A stretch of 64,000 bases of DNA from Streptomyces acidiscabies (GCF_020010905.1 NZ_JAGJBY010000002.1:124001-188000); one strand, 5' to 3'; shown: positions 1 through 13,752, numbered from the stretch's first letter. Made by a program: numbers and translations. The notes: generated from the letters alone by a model not told the origin.

Positions 1-69
1 GGGTGATCGGGAGCGGGAAGGGCGCGCGAGTCCTTGACGACCCACCCCGCCGAGAGCATTATTCAGCAC

Positions 70-869
70 ATGATGAATAAAAGCTCCGGCATCCCCGAAG
101 CGCCACCCGACACCCCCGCCATCCACGCCGCCTCCCCTCACCGTCACCCGAGGCCCCCGCGAAGTCCTCCACGCCCTCGGCTTCACCGTCCCGCGAGGCC
201 AGATCACCGGACTCCTCGGCCCCTCCGGCTGCGGCAAGACAACCCTCATGCGGGCGATCGTCGGCACGCAGGCCAAGGTCACCGGCACCCTGGACGTCCT
301 CGGCCGCCCCGCCGCCACCCCGCGCTGCGCAGCCGCATCGGATACGTCACCCAAGCCCCGTCCGTGTACGACGACCTGACGATCCGGCAGAACCTCGACT
401 ACTTCGCGGCGATCCTCACCCCGGCCGCCCCGCACGCCGCCCGCCGCGCGGACGTCGACCGCGTCCTGGACGACGTCGACCTCACCTCCCACGCGAACTC
501 CCTCGCCGGGAACCTCTCCGGCGGCCAGCGCAGCCGCGTCTCCCTCGCCGTCGCCCTCCTCGGCACCCCCGAACTCCTCGTCCTCGACGAACCCACCGTC
601 GGCCTCGACCCCGTCCTGCGCCGCGACCTGTGGACCCTCTTCCACGACATCGCCGCAGCTCACGGCACCACTCTGATCATCTCCTCGCACGTCATGGACG
701 AGGCCGAACGCTGCCACCGCCTCCTCCTCATGCGCGCGGGCGAACTCCTCGCCGACGACACCCCGGGCGCCCTGCGCATCCGCACCTCCACCGACACCGT
801 CGAAGCCGCCTTCCTCCACCTGGTCGACGAAGCGACCGAGGCCGCCGCGAGAAAGGCACTGTGCGATGA
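70..869 (+). pseudogene. ABC transporter ATP-binding protein, frameshifted as read
   Basis: This is the ATPase of an ABC-2 type exporter that pairs with the permease next door. The Walker A stretch GPSGCGKTT is read in frame 2 near position 210-245. The Q-loop (YVTQAP), the signature LSGGQ, Walker B (LLVLDEPT) and the H-loop (IISSH) are read in frame 1 from about 330 to 700. Joining the pieces needs about three indels: near 136 (extra base), near 322 (missing base) and near 850 (missing base, so that the gene ends on TGA at 867-869, overlapping the permease ATG). Start taken at ATG 70, with ATG 73 equally possible. Apart from the indels the protein is full length for the family (about 265 residues). 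Since proC and trpS nearby show the same kind of damage, sequencing error is likelier than decay. Confidence 0.75.
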
Positions 870-1633
870 CCACGGCACCCGCACCCACCCGCGTCCTGAC
901 CGCCGCCCGCACCACCGCGACCGCCGCCCGCGTCCTGCGCCAGCTCCGCCACGACCCGCGCACGATCGCCCTGCTCCTGCTCATCCCCTGCCTGATGCTG
1001 GTCCTGCTGCGCTACGTCTTCGACGGCAGCCCCCGCACCTTCGACAACATCGGCGCCTCCCTCCTCGGGGTCTTCCCGCTGATCACGATGTTCCTGGTCA
1101 CCTCCATCGCCACCCTCCGCGAACGCACCTCAGGCACCCTCGAACGCCTCCTCGCGATGCCGCTCGGCAAGGCCGACCTGATCGCCGGATACGCCCTCGC
1201 GTTCGGCGCGCTGGCCATCCTCCAGTCCGCGCTCGCCACCGGCCTCGCCGTCTGGTTCCTCGGCCTCGACGTCACCGGCAGCCCCTGGCTCCTGCTGCTC
1301 GTCGCCCTCCTGGACGCCCTCCTCGGCACCGCGCTCGGCCTCTTCGTCTCCGCGTTCGCGGCCTCCGAGTTCCAGGCCGTCCAGTTCATGCCGGCGGTGA
1401 TCTTCCCCCAGCTCCTCCTCTGCGGCCTCTTCACCCCGAGGGACGCGATGCACCCCGTCCTCGAAGCGATCTCCGACGTCCTGCCCATGTCGTACGCCGT
1501 CGACGGCATGAACGAGATCCTCCGCCACACCGACCTGACGGCCGCGTTCGTCCGCGACGTCCTCGTGGTCGCCGGCTGCGCCCTGCTGGTCCTCGGCCTC
1601 GGCGCCGCGACCCTGCGCCGCCGCACCCGGTGA
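866..1633 (+). CDS. ABC-2 type transporter permease
   Basis: This intact 255-residue membrane protein is the channel partner of the ATPase just upstream, whose stop overlaps this ATG by four bases (ATGA). It has six hydrophobic stretches: around residues 35-50, 65-85, 110-130, 140-165, 170-190 and 228-248. The segment after the second (LRERTSGTLERLLAMPLGKADLI) is typical of ABC-2 permeases of the drug or daunorubicin-resistance exporter type. The substrate cannot be told from sequence. It is the only gene in the first 3.5 kb that reads through without an indel. Confidence 0.85.
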   Translation: MTTAPAPTRVLTAARTTATAARVLRQLRHDPRTIALLLLIPCLMLVLLRYVFDGSPRTFDNIGASLLGVFPLITMFLVTSIATLRERTSGTLERLLAMPLGKADLIAGYALAFGALAILQSALATGLAVWFLGLDVTGSPWLLLLVALLDALLGTALGLFVSAFAASEFQAVQFMPAVIFPQLLLCGLFTPRDAMHPVLEAISDVLPMSYAVDGMNEILRHTDLTAAFVRDVLVVAGCALLVLGLGAATLRRRTR

Positions 1634-1696
1634 ACCGCCGTGTTCCGCCAGCCGGACAGCGCTCCCCGCCCCCGCACCCGGTGCGAGGATGGCGGC

Positions 1697-2505
1697 ATGA
1701 GCCAGAAAGTCGCAGTCCTCGGCACCGGAAAGATCGGCGAAGCCCTGCTCAGCGGGATGATCCGAGGCGGCTGGGCCCCGGCCGACCTCCTGGTCACCGC
1801 CCGCCGCCCGGAGCGCGCCGAGGAACTCCGCGCCCGCTACGGCGTCACCCCGGTCACCAACCCGGAAGCCGCCAAGACCGCCGACACCCTGATCCTCACC
1901 GTCAAGCCGCAGGACATGGGCACGCTGCTCGACGAACTCGCCCCGCACGTCCCCGCCGACCGCCTCGTCATCAGCGGCGCCGCCGGTATCCCCACCTCCT
2001 TCTTCGAGGAGCGCCTCTCACCGGGCACCGGTCGTCCGTGTCATGACGAACACGCCCGCGCTCGTCGACGAGGCCATGTCCGTCATCTCCGCCGGCACCC
2101 ACGCCACCGACGACCACCTCGCGCACGCCGAGGAGATCTTCGGCGCCGTCGGCAAGACCCTGCGCGTCCCCGAGTCCCAGCAGGACGCCTGCACCGCGCT
2201 CTCCGGCTCCCCGGCGTACTTCTTCTACCTGGTCGAAGCCATGACCGACGCCGGGATCCTGCTCGGCCTCCCGCGCGACAAGGCCCACGACCTCATCGTC
2301 CAGTCGGCCATCGGCGCCGCCGTGATGCTCCGCGACAGCGGCGAACACCCCGTCAAGCTCCGCGAGAACGTCACCTCCCCGGCCGGTACCACCATCAGCG
2401 CCATCCGCGAACTGGAGAACCACGGCGTACGCGCCGCCCCTCATCGCCGCCCTCGAAGCGGCCCGCGACCGCAGCCGCGAGCTCGCCTCCGGAAAGAAGG
2501 ACTAA
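1697..2505 (+). pseudogene. proC: Pyrroline-5-carboxylate reductase (ProC), two frameshifts as read
   Basis: ProC reduces 1-pyrroline-5-carboxylate to proline with NAD(P)H in the cytoplasm. The N-terminal Rossmann piece MSQKVAVLGTGKIGEALLSG starts at ATG 1697, which has GAGG eight bases upstream. The frame jumps near 2036: the expected path is GT(P)VVRVMTNTPALV, and two bases appear missing or one extra. It jumps again near 2440, where one extra C precedes LIAALEAARDRSRELASGKKD and the TAA at 2503-2505. The diagnostic C-terminal region DACTALSGSPAYFFYLVEAM is present. With the indels repaired the length is about 270 residues, normal for ProC. The last bases overlap the end of trpS on the other strand. 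Confidence 0.85.
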
Positions 2506-3535
2506 CCCTCCGAGGGAACGCCGGTGAGGATCGGTGCGGCTGCTCGACCCGGTTCGAGCAGCCCGATCGCACGGTAGGCGGCGTCCACCGTCGGCCGCGC
2601 CATGGCCCTCGCCCTCTCCGCCCCGTCCCGCAACACCCCTTCCACATGTCCTGGTTCCGCGCACAACTCCTTGTGTCTGGCCTGCACGGGCCGCAAAGTC
2701 TCGATCACAGCCTCGGCAGTGTCCGCTTTGAGTGCTCCGTACGACTTGTGAACGCCTGACAGATCCTCAGGGTTCCCGCCCGTGCACGCCGCGAGGATCT
2801 CCAGCAGATTCGCGACGCCGGGACCGCACGGTCGTACACGACCTCCCGCCCGCTGTCCGTGACGGCGCGCAGCACCTTCTTGCGGATCGTGTCGGGCTCG
2901 TCGAGGAGATAGACGATGCCCGGACCGAAATCGTCGGACTTCCCCATCTTCGACAGCGGATCCTGAAGGTTCATGACCCGCGCGGCAACCCCGGATGCGT
3001 CGCCTTCGGTACGACGAACGTATGGCCGTACCGCTGGTTGAACCGCACCGCCAGATCCCGCGCCAGCTCCACGTGCTGCGCCTGGTCGTCACCGACCGGC
3101 ACCTCGTCCGTCCCGTACGCCAGGATGTCCGCGGCCATCAGCACCGGATACGTCAGCAGCGACAGCCGCACACTCCCGCCCCGCGCCTGCTCCCGCCGCG
3201 CCTTCTCCTTGTACTGGATCATCCGCCGCATCTCGCCGTCGGTCGCGACGCACTCCATGACGTACGACAGCCGCGCGTGCTCGTCGACATGGCTCTGTAC
3301 GAAGAGAGTGCACAGCCGCGGATCCAGCCCCGTCGCGAGCAGCAGCGTCGCCGCCTGCCGGCTGAGCCTGCGCGCGCGCGGGATCGTGGTCCACGGTCAG
3401 GGCATGCAGGTCCACGACGCAGAAGACCGCGTCGGACCGGTGCTGGTCGGCCTCGGCCCACTGCCGCATGGCCCCCAGGTAGTTCCCCAGTGTCAGGTGC
3501 CCGGTCGGCTTGATCCCGCTGAAGACCCTCGTCAT
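2502..3535 (-). pseudogene. trpS: Tryptophanyl-tRNA synthetase (TrpS), three frameshifts as read
   Basis: TrpS charges tRNA-Trp in the cytoplasm. Pieces in different frames together give a full-length class Ic enzyme. They are MTRVFSGIKPTGHLTLGNYLGA (HIGH-like motif PTGHLTLGN) from ATG 3535, then MECVATDGEMRRMIQYKEK through GDDQAQHVELARDLA, then MNLQDPLSKMGKSDD (KMSKS-like motif KMGKS), then NLLEILAACTGGNPEDL to the TAG at 2502-2504. Breaks lie near 3375 (in a CGCGCGCGCG run), 2985 and 2828, each of one base. The ATG has GGAGGAG five bases upstream. A tryptophan-rich leader peptide and an attenuator-like hairpin precede the gene. The indels are probably errors, since an essential enzyme is hit three times by single-base changes without substitutions in its motifs; a second trpS elsewhere could also make loss tolerable. 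Confidence 0.85.
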
Positions 3536-3599
3536 CCCCACTCCTCCTGATCCGGACCGCCGACCCGGTCGGCCCCCGCGATCCTGGAGAGGAAACGAG

Positions 3600-3660
3600 A
3601 ACGGCCGCCGAGGCGGCGGCCGTTGATGCGTACGTGAGTACAGGCCGCCGTCAGGCGGCC
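3600..3660 (-). promoter_or_regulatory. Tryptophan attenuator of trpS (two alternative hairpins)
   Basis: Hairpin 1:2 is GGCCGCC/GGCGGCC with a 4-nt loop (3643-3660), overlapping the end of the leader peptide. The terminator-like hairpin is AACGGCCGCC/GGCGGCCGTT with a 5-nt loop (3600-3609 with 3615-3624), followed on the minus strand by CTCGTTTCC. The distal arm of the first hairpin can pair with the proximal arm of the second, so the structures are mutually exclusive, as attenuation requires. Confidence 0.75.
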
Positions 3661-3692
3661 CACCACTGCTGGGTGTACGTACGCGTTGTCAT
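3651..3692 (-). CDS. Trp-rich leader peptide upstream of trpS
   Basis: This 13-codon minus-strand ORF reads MTTRTYTQQWWAA and stops at TGA 3653-3651. The tandem TGG TGG codons sit at the base of the first hairpin of the trpS leader. This is the layout of a ribosome-mediated attenuator: when charged tRNA-Trp is scarce the ribosome stalls on WW and changes which hairpin forms. A GGAGG lies about 14 bases upstream of the ATG, a little far. The stop codon and the first hairpin overlap. Trp leader peptides are known in front of Streptomyces trp genes; assignment to trpS here follows from position. Confidence 0.8.
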   Translation of the reverse strand: MTTRTYTQQWWAA

Positions 3693-3731
3693 GGGGCTAG
3701 CGTACGCCTCCGGGGTGCCCTCGGGGAGGAG

Positions 3732-3760
3732 TTGACACCCCCGGAGCCGGTACGTAGTGT
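3732..3760 (+). promoter_or_regulatory. rrn promoter, HrdB-type
   Basis: TTGACA at 3732-3737 and TAGTGT at 3755-3760 are separated by exactly 17 bases, a near-consensus vegetative sigma promoter pointing at the 16S gene about 580 bases downstream. Streptomyces rrn operons are known to carry several tandem promoters at such distances. Confidence 0.75.
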
Positions 3761-3908
3761 TCTCCGAGTTGTCCAGCGTGAGCGCCGACTCCGGTCGGTC
3801 CCCGGACAGCCATTCCACAAGTACCAACCAACACTCGACCTGGTGTCGTGTCTTTGGCGTGCGTATTTGCGAAATGAGGAATCCACGTTCGAAAGGGCGC
3901 GCCCCCGA

Positions 3909-3936
3909 TTGGCTTCGGGGGGGAATCCGCTAAAGT
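3909..3936 (+). promoter_or_regulatory. Second rrn promoter
   Basis: TTGGCT at 3909-3914 and TAAAGT at 3931-3936 have a 16-base spacer. The -35 is weaker than that of the upstream promoter. It lies in the rrn leader and probably adds to rRNA transcription. Confidence 0.6.
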
Positions 3937-4004
3937 CTCACTCGTCGGAACGGCCCAAGGGCCAGGAAGACAACCCCCGCTGACTGGGAATCAGACGCCG
4001 AAAG

Positions 4005-4106
4005 GATCTGATAGAGTCGGAACCGCCGGAAAGGGAAACGCGAGAGCGAGAACCTGGAAAGCACCGAGAGGAAATCGGATCGAGAAAAGATCTGATAGAG
4101 TCGGAA
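4005..4106 (+). promoter_or_regulatory. Duplicated rrn leader element (possible promoters p3/p4)
   Basis: The 18-mer GATCTGATAGAGTCGGAA occurs at 4005-4022 and again at 4089-4106, 84 bases apart. Each copy holds a TAGAGT -10-like box but no good -35. They may be the proximal rrn promoters, or processing or regulatory sites; sequence alone cannot separate these. Confidence 0.5.
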
Positions 4107-4164
4107 ACGAAGGGAAGCCCGGAGGAAAGCCCGAGAGGGTGAGTACAAAGGAAGCGTCCGTTCC

Positions 4165-4173
4165 TTGAGAACT
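4165..4173 (+). promoter_or_regulatory. boxA-like antitermination element in the 16S leader
   Basis: TTGAGAACT occurs here about 170 bases before 16S and again at 6131-6139 just before 23S. This motif recurs ahead of rRNA genes in actinobacteria and is regarded as a boxA-like antitermination or processing signal. Confidence 0.5.
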
Positions 4174-4341
4174 CAACAGCGTGCCAAAAATCAACGCCAG
4201 ATTAGTTGATACCCCGTCCCTGGCCGATGGCCGAGGATGAGGTTCCTTTGAAACAAACACAGCGAGGACGCTGTGAACGGTCGGATCATTCCTCCGATCG
4301 TTCCGCTCTTCTGTGTTGTGCACCGGATTACCGGTAAACAT

Positions 4342-9281
<4,940 letters not shown>

Positions 9282-9361
9282 TGCTCGCGTCCACTGTGTT
9301 GGTTCTGAAACCACGAACAACCCCGTATGGCCATATACGGTGCGGTTGATGTGTTTCATAG

Positions 9362-9480
9362 TGTTTCGGTGGTTATAGCGTGAGGGAAACGCCCGGTTAC
9401 ATTCCGAACCCGGAAGCTAAGCCTTACAGCGCCGATGGTACTGCAGGGGGACCCTGTGGGGAGAGTAGGACGCCGCCGAA
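9362..9480 (+). rRNA. 5S ribosomal RNA
   Basis: About 119 bases with the conserved core CCGAACCCGGAAGCTAAG (9404-9421) and complementary ends (TGTTTCGGTGG with CCGCCGAACA). It follows 23S by about 80 bases, completing the 16S-23S-5S operon. Confidence 0.95.
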
Positions 9481-9493
9481 CAATCATTTGGGA

Positions 9494-9524
9494 AACCCCG
9501 CATCTTATGGTGCGGGGGTTTTCT
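9494..9524 (+). terminator. rrn terminator
   Basis: The stem AACCCCGCA/TGCGGGG(G)TT with a short loop is followed by TTTTCTGCG, directly after 5S. It is a plausible intrinsic terminator for the rrn operon. Confidence 0.8.
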
Positions 9525-9541
9525 GCGTTTAGGGTTGGTGT

Positions 9542-10189
9542 ATGCGCTACGACCTGGTGATCTTCGACAACGACGGGGTGCTCGTCGACAGCGAGCCCAT
9601 TTCCAATCGGCTGCTCGCCGAATATCTCACCGAGGTCGGGCATCCGACGTCGTACGAGGAGTCGATCCGGGACTACATGGGGTCCGCGATGCACCGGATT
9701 CACGATCTGGTGCTGGAGCGGACCGGGGAGCGGTTGCCGGAGGGGTTCGACGAGGTTTTTCATGGCCGGGTGTTCGCCGCGTTCGAGCGGGAGCTGAAGC
9801 CGGTCGCGGGGATCGTGGAGGTGCTGGAGCGGCTGGTGGCGGCGGGGGTGCCGTACTGCGTGGGGTCGTCCGGGAGTCATGAGCGGATCCGGGTGGGGCA
9901 TCGGGTGGCCGGGCTCGACCGGTTCTTCGGGGAGGGGCGGGTGTTCAGCGCGGAGGATGTGGGGCGGGGGAAGCCGGCGCCGGATCTGTTCCTGTACGCG
10001 GCCGAGCGGATGGGGGCGGCGCCGGGGCGGTGCGTGGTCGTCGAGGACTCGCCGCTCGGGGTGCGGGCGGGGGTGGCGGCCGGGATGGACGTACTCGGCT
10101 TCACCGCGATGACGCCCGCCGAGCGGCTCGTGGGGGCCTCGCGGATGTATGCCGAGCCGGGGGAACTGGTCGAGCTGCTGCTCGGGTGA
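9542..10189 (+). CDS. HAD-superfamily hydrolase, beta-phosphoglucomutase-like
   Basis: A 215-residue cytosolic phosphatase or phosphomutase of HAD subfamily IA. Motif I is FDNDGVLVDSEP (residues 8-19; note DND rather than the usual DxD with a small residue between). Motif II is the Ser in VGSSGSHERI, motif III the Lys in GRGKPAPDLFLYAA, and motif IV VVVEDSPLGVRA. A cap domain lies between motifs I and II. The substrate is unknown; relatives act on sugar phosphates. ATG 9542 has AGGG about seven bases upstream. It stands alone between the rrn operon and the MFS gene. Confidence 0.85.
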   Translation: MRYDLVIFDNDGVLVDSEPISNRLLAEYLTEVGHPTSYEESIRDYMGSAMHRIHDLVLERTGERLPEGFDEVFHGRVFAAFERELKPVAGIVEVLERLVAAGVPYCVGSSGSHERIRVGHRVAGLDRFFGEGRVFSAEDVGRGKPAPDLFLYAAERMGAAPGRCVVVEDSPLGVRAGVAAGMDVLGFTAMTPAERLVGASRMYAEPGELVELLLG

Positions 10190-10271
10190 GGGCGGGGCCG
10201 TTGAGAGCTGAGCTAAATTCATCTTTGGCTTGATCTACCCATGAGTACGCCGGGGCCCTACGCTCGCCGCC

Positions 10272-11471
10272 ATGACAGAAGTGCTGCGGCGCGGTAGGGC
10301 CTCGTTGGCGTTCAGCTTTTTTGCCCATGGGGCCGCGTTCGCTCTGCTGGTGACCCGGATTCCGGCGATCCAGGATCGGTACGGGATCTCCGACGGGCTG
10401 TTGCCGGTGTATCTGGCGGCCGTGCCTGTGCTGGCCGGGGTCGGGAGCGTGGCGTCCGAGCGGGTTGTGCGGCGGGCGTCGTCCAGGGTTGTCCTGCGGT
10501 GGGCCCAGCCTGTCGTTCTGCTCGCCCTGGTGGGGGTCGGGGCGGGGCACGGGGCCGTTCAACTCGCCGCCGCTCTTGCCGTGTTCGGGCTTTCGCTCGG
10601 GGCGCTCGACGCGACGATGAACATGCTGGGGGTGAGCCTTCAGCGGGCGTACGGGCGCAGCATCATGCTCAGTTTCCACGCGGCGTTCAGTCTTGGGGGG
10701 ATCGTCGGGTCCTCGCTCGCCTGGGTCGGTGCGCACTGGGAGTTGGAGCTGTGGGTGCTCTATCTGCCCGTCGTCTGTGTGCTGTTGCCGGCCGCGCTGC
10801 TCGGGAGCCGGTGGTATGTCGACGGGCGTACGGGAGTTGAGGCCCCCGAGGAGGGTGCCAAGAGCGGGGACGGGCTCGCCTTCCGGGTGTTGCTGCCGCT
10901 CTGCCTCGTCATGGCGTTCGCCTATATCGGGGACTCCACCGTGTCCAACTGGAGTGCCAAGTACCTCCAGGACGTGCTGGGGAGTTCCGAGCAGCTCTCG
11001 ACCGTGCCGTACAACGTCTACATGGTGACCATGCTCGTCGGGCGGGCCATCGGGGACTACGGGGTGCGGCGGTTCGGGGCCGTTGTCGTCGTGCGGGTCG
11101 GGGCCCTGGTCGCCGCCGGGGGGTTCGTCGTGGTCGCCGGGGCGCCGGGGGCCTGGGTGGGGATGGTGGGGTTCACGCTCGTGGGGGTGGGGCTGTGTGT
11201 GATCGTGCCGCAGACGTTCGCGGCTGCCGGGCGGTTGTTCCCCGGGGCCTCCGATGCCGCCGTCGCTCGGCTCAACATCTTCAACTACGTCGGGTTTCTG
11301 GTGGGTTCGCCGCTCGTGGGGGTGATCGGGGACGCCTGGAGCTATCGGGCCGCCATGCTCGTGCCCATGGGGTTGGTGCTGGTGACCGTCCTGTATGCCC
11401 GGTCGTTCGAGACGCGGGGGGACCGATACGGTGGCGGGCATGAGCGGGCGCGCACAGTTGATGTGGGATGA
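10272..11471 (+). CDS. MFS transporter
   Basis: A 399-residue inner-membrane protein with about 12 hydrophobic segments and the intact loop-2 region of the major facilitator superfamily (VASERVVRRASSRVVLR after TM2). The N-terminal RGRASLAFSFFAHGAAFALLVTRIPAIQDRYGISDGLL is like actinobacterial efflux or sugar MFS proteins. The substrate is unknown. The stop overlaps the start of acuC by 32 bases, so the two genes are probably cotranscribed. Confidence 0.85.
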   Translation: MTEVLRRGRASLAFSFFAHGAAFALLVTRIPAIQDRYGISDGLLPVYLAAVPVLAGVGSVASERVVRRASSRVVLRWAQPVVLLALVGVGAGHGAVQLAAALAVFGLSLGALDATMNMLGVSLQRAYGRSIMLSFHAAFSLGGIVGSSLAWVGAHWELELWVLYLPVVCVLLPAALLGSRWYVDGRTGVEAPEEGAKSGDGLAFRVLLPLCLVMAFAYIGDSTVSNWSAKYLQDVLGSSEQLSTVPYNVYMVTMLVGRAIGDYGVRRFGAVVVVRVGALVAAGGFVVVAGAPGAWVGMVGFTLVGVGLCVIVPQTFAAAGRLFPGASDAAVARLNIFNYVGFLVGSPLVGVIGDAWSYRAAMLVPMGLVLVTVLYARSFETRGDRYGGGHERARTVDVG

Positions 11472-12615
11472 AGCGGTCACCGGGTACGACTTCGGGGACG
11501 GGCATCCGATGGATCCCGTACGGCTTGAGCTGACGCGGGGGTTGGTGGCGGCGCTCGGGCTGGACCGGGAGGTCGATGTCGTCTCGGCCAAGGCCGCCGG
11601 GGAGTCGACTCTGCGGCTTGTGCATCGGGAGGACTACATCGAGGCCGTGAAGGCGGCCTCCTTGGATCCTCGGGTCGCCGATCAGTCGTACGGGATCGGG
11701 ACCGTCGACGATCCTGCGTTCGCCGGTATGCACGAAGTCAGTTCCCTCATCGCAGGGTTGTCCGTCGGGGCTGCCGAGGCTGTGTGGCGGGGGGACGTCT
11801 TGCACGCCGTCAACTTTGCTGGGGGGCTTCATCATGCGATGCCCGGTGGGGCCGCCGGGTTCTGTATCTACAACGATGCGGCTCTTGCCATCGCGCGGTT
11901 GCTGGAGCTGGGGGCCGAGCGGGTCGTCTACATCGACGTCGATGTGCATCACGGGGACGGGGTGCAGGCCGCGTTCTGGGAGGATCCTCGGGTTCTGACC
12001 ATCTCGCTGCATGAACATCCTCGTACGTTGTTTCCGCAGACCGGGTGGGCTGAGGAGACGGGGGCGGCCGGGGTTGCCGAGGGGTCTGCTGTGAATGTGG
12101 CGTTGCCTGCGGGGACCGGGGATGCGGGGTGGGTGCGGGCGTTTCACTCCGTGGTGCCGGAGTTGGTGGCGGAGTTTCGGCCCGATGTGGTGGTCAGTCA
12201 GCATGGTGCCGATACGCATTTCGAGGATCCGTTGGCTCATCTCGCGGTTTCTCTCGATGCGCAGCGGGCTGTTCAGGTGGCCTGTCATGAGTTGGCCCAT
12301 GAATACGCCGGGGGGAAGTGGGTCGCTTTGGGTGGGGGTGGGTATTCCGTCGTGGATGTTGTTCCTCGGTCCTGGGCGCATTTGGTGGGGATTGCCGCAG
12401 GGAAGGAGGTGTCGCCGGATGCGGTGATTCCTGAGGGGTGGCGGGAACAAGTCTTTGCTCGGACTCGGCAGTTGGCGCCTGCTCGGATGAGTGATGGGCG
12501 GTGGCCGGTGAAGTGGGCTTCCTGGGAGGCGGGGTACGACCCTGGGGATCGGGTGGATCAGGCGGTGCTGGCGGCTCGGCGGGCGGTGTTTCCGTTGCGG
12601 GGGTTGTTGGCGTAG
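11440..12615 (+). CDS. acuC: AcuC-like class I histone deacetylase family protein
   Basis: A 391-residue zinc-dependent deacetylase; AcuC homologues remove acetyl groups from lysines of proteins such as acetyl-CoA synthetase. The catalytic features are present: LHHAMPGGAAGFCIYNDAALA (His pair and YND), YIDVDVHHGDGVQ (zinc-binding D and H), HPRTLFPQTG, and SQHGADTHFEDPLAHL (second zinc Asp). Start chosen at ATG 11440 (MSGRAQLMWDEAVTGYDFGDGHPM), which matches the family N-terminus. It sits inside the MFS coding end, implying coupled expression. Confidence 0.9.
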   Translation: MSGRAQLMWDEAVTGYDFGDGHPMDPVRLELTRGLVAALGLDREVDVVSAKAAGESTLRLVHREDYIEAVKAASLDPRVADQSYGIGTVDDPAFAGMHEVSSLIAGLSVGAAEAVWRGDVLHAVNFAGGLHHAMPGGAAGFCIYNDAALAIARLLELGAERVVYIDVDVHHGDGVQAAFWEDPRVLTISLHEHPRTLFPQTGWAEETGAAGVAEGSAVNVALPAGTGDAGWVRAFHSVVPELVAEFRPDVVVSQHGADTHFEDPLAHLAVSLDAQRAVQVACHELAHEYAGGKWVALGGGGYSVVDVVPRSWAHLVGIAAGKEVSPDAVIPEGWREQVFARTRQLAPARMSDGRWPVKWASWEAGYDPGDRVDQAVLAARRAVFPLRGLLA

Positions 12616-12936
12616 AGATTTCCTCGCCCCCGCCGCCCCTACCCGTCCCATCCTCAAGGGGCGCTGCCCCTTGGACCCCGGGGTGGGTGGGGGAGGTGGG
12701 GGAAGCTGGCTGTGGGTGGGTGGTGATCGGCCCTGAAGGGGCCTCGTCCTCAAACGCCGGACGGGCTGAGAGCGCCGGGTGCGGTCTCGTTCTTGAGCGG
12801 CGGACCGGCTGGATGGGGATGGGCTGGGGTTCGTTGGTTGGGGGTCTTCGGGTAAGCCGGTGTGGGGTTACTCCAACCAGGTTGTGGGGGGACTGAGTTC
12901 CGGACGTGGGGGTGCGGGGTTCGGGAGGATTCTGGG
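12616..12936. other. Intergenic region with Streptomyces-type GC-rich repeats
   Basis: No gene is seen in these 321 bases. The stretch holds inverted-repeat material: AAGGGGC with GCCCCTT near 12655-12674, and CGTCC/GGACG around the phrase CCTCAAACGCCGGACGGGCT (12749-12768). The latter recurs in intergenic regions of many Streptomyces genomes. It may serve as a transcription end for acuC. Confidence 0.5.
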
Positions 12937-13752
12937 GTGTTCAGTGCTGAGGAGCTTGCGGGTTATCTCGTTGATGTGGGGATTTCGGGGGCCGTGTCCA
13001 CCACCCGGGAGCGGAGTCTGCGGAATTATCGGTTGTTCGGGGTGGGGGATCCTCGGGTGCGGTTGGGGGTGGTGACCAGGGGGGAGTGGGGGGTGCGGGA
13101 AGTGCTGGGGGTCATGGTTGAGGGGTGTGGGGTTTCGGACGATCTGCGGGTGGTTTCAGGGCAGGATTGGGTGGAGCCCCTGAAGACCGTCGCCGCGCTC
13201 GACGCGTTTGCGGATCGGATCAGGAATGTTGCGCTCTGTAACGGTGCCGTGTTGGTGGGGACGGGACATCCGGGGCGGTTAGGGGGGTTTTACCGGGGGA
13301 TCGTGGACGCCTTGTCGACGGCGGGATGTGAAGTGCTCACACCTGCGAAGGGTCTCTCTGTCGACATAACGACCCGGTTCGGTCTACGCACGCACATCCT
13401 CCAGTACGTACGAGGAGTCGGCCGGCTCCTCGAACCGGGCGTCGAACGCGCCGGTTGCGCGACCGGCGTGCACACGCATTCCCCGCTGCCGGTTCGGCTC
13501 GCGCTGGAGGCCCTCGCGGCGTCCGGCGGGCGGCTGCCGGACCTGGTCATCGGGGACCACGGCTGGGTCTGCGGAGCAGGTCAGCTGGGGTTTGAGGCCA
13601 TTGGGCTGGCCGATGCCGATGACCCCGCGGTGTTCGTGGGGCAGGCCGAGGGGATCGTGTCCGTCGCCGTTCCGGTTGATGACGGCGTGCGGTCCGATTA
13701 CTACTTGCCGCTTACCCGCTACGTACTCAATCGAGCGTGTCTGTCACAGTAG
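12937..13752 (+). CDS. Conserved actinobacterial protein, phosphatase-like
   Basis: A 271-residue soluble protein. I chose GTG 12937 because GGGAGG lies eight bases upstream and the product then begins MFSAEELAGYLVDVGISG. Features include ATTRERSLRNYRLF-like N-terminal residues, VLVGTGHPGRLGGFYRGI (residues 105-122), HTHSPLP (residues 186-192) and a conserved end GDHGWVCGAGQLGFEAIGLADADDPAVF. Related actinobacterial proteins are often labelled phosphatase, without a catalytic motif that I can confirm. It lies directly upstream of the BldC-like regulator gene. Function uncertain. Confidence 0.7.
   Translation: MFSAEELAGYLVDVGISGAVSTTRERSLRNYRLFGVGDPRVRLGVVTRGEWGVREVLGVMVEGCGVSDDLRVVSGQDWVEPLKTVAALDAFADRIRNVALCNGAVLVGTGHPGRLGGFYRGIVDALSTAGCEVLTPAKGLSVDITTRFGLRTHILQYVRGVGRLLEPGVERAGCATGVHTHSPLPVRLALEALAASGGRLPDLVIGDHGWVCGAGQLGFEAIGLADADDPAVFVGQAEGIVSVAVPVDDGVRSDYYLPLTRYVLNRACLSQ

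Noticed and set aside
1..69. Start of the window before the ATPase
   Set aside because: Sixty-nine bases with no recognisable gene end or signal; too short to assign.
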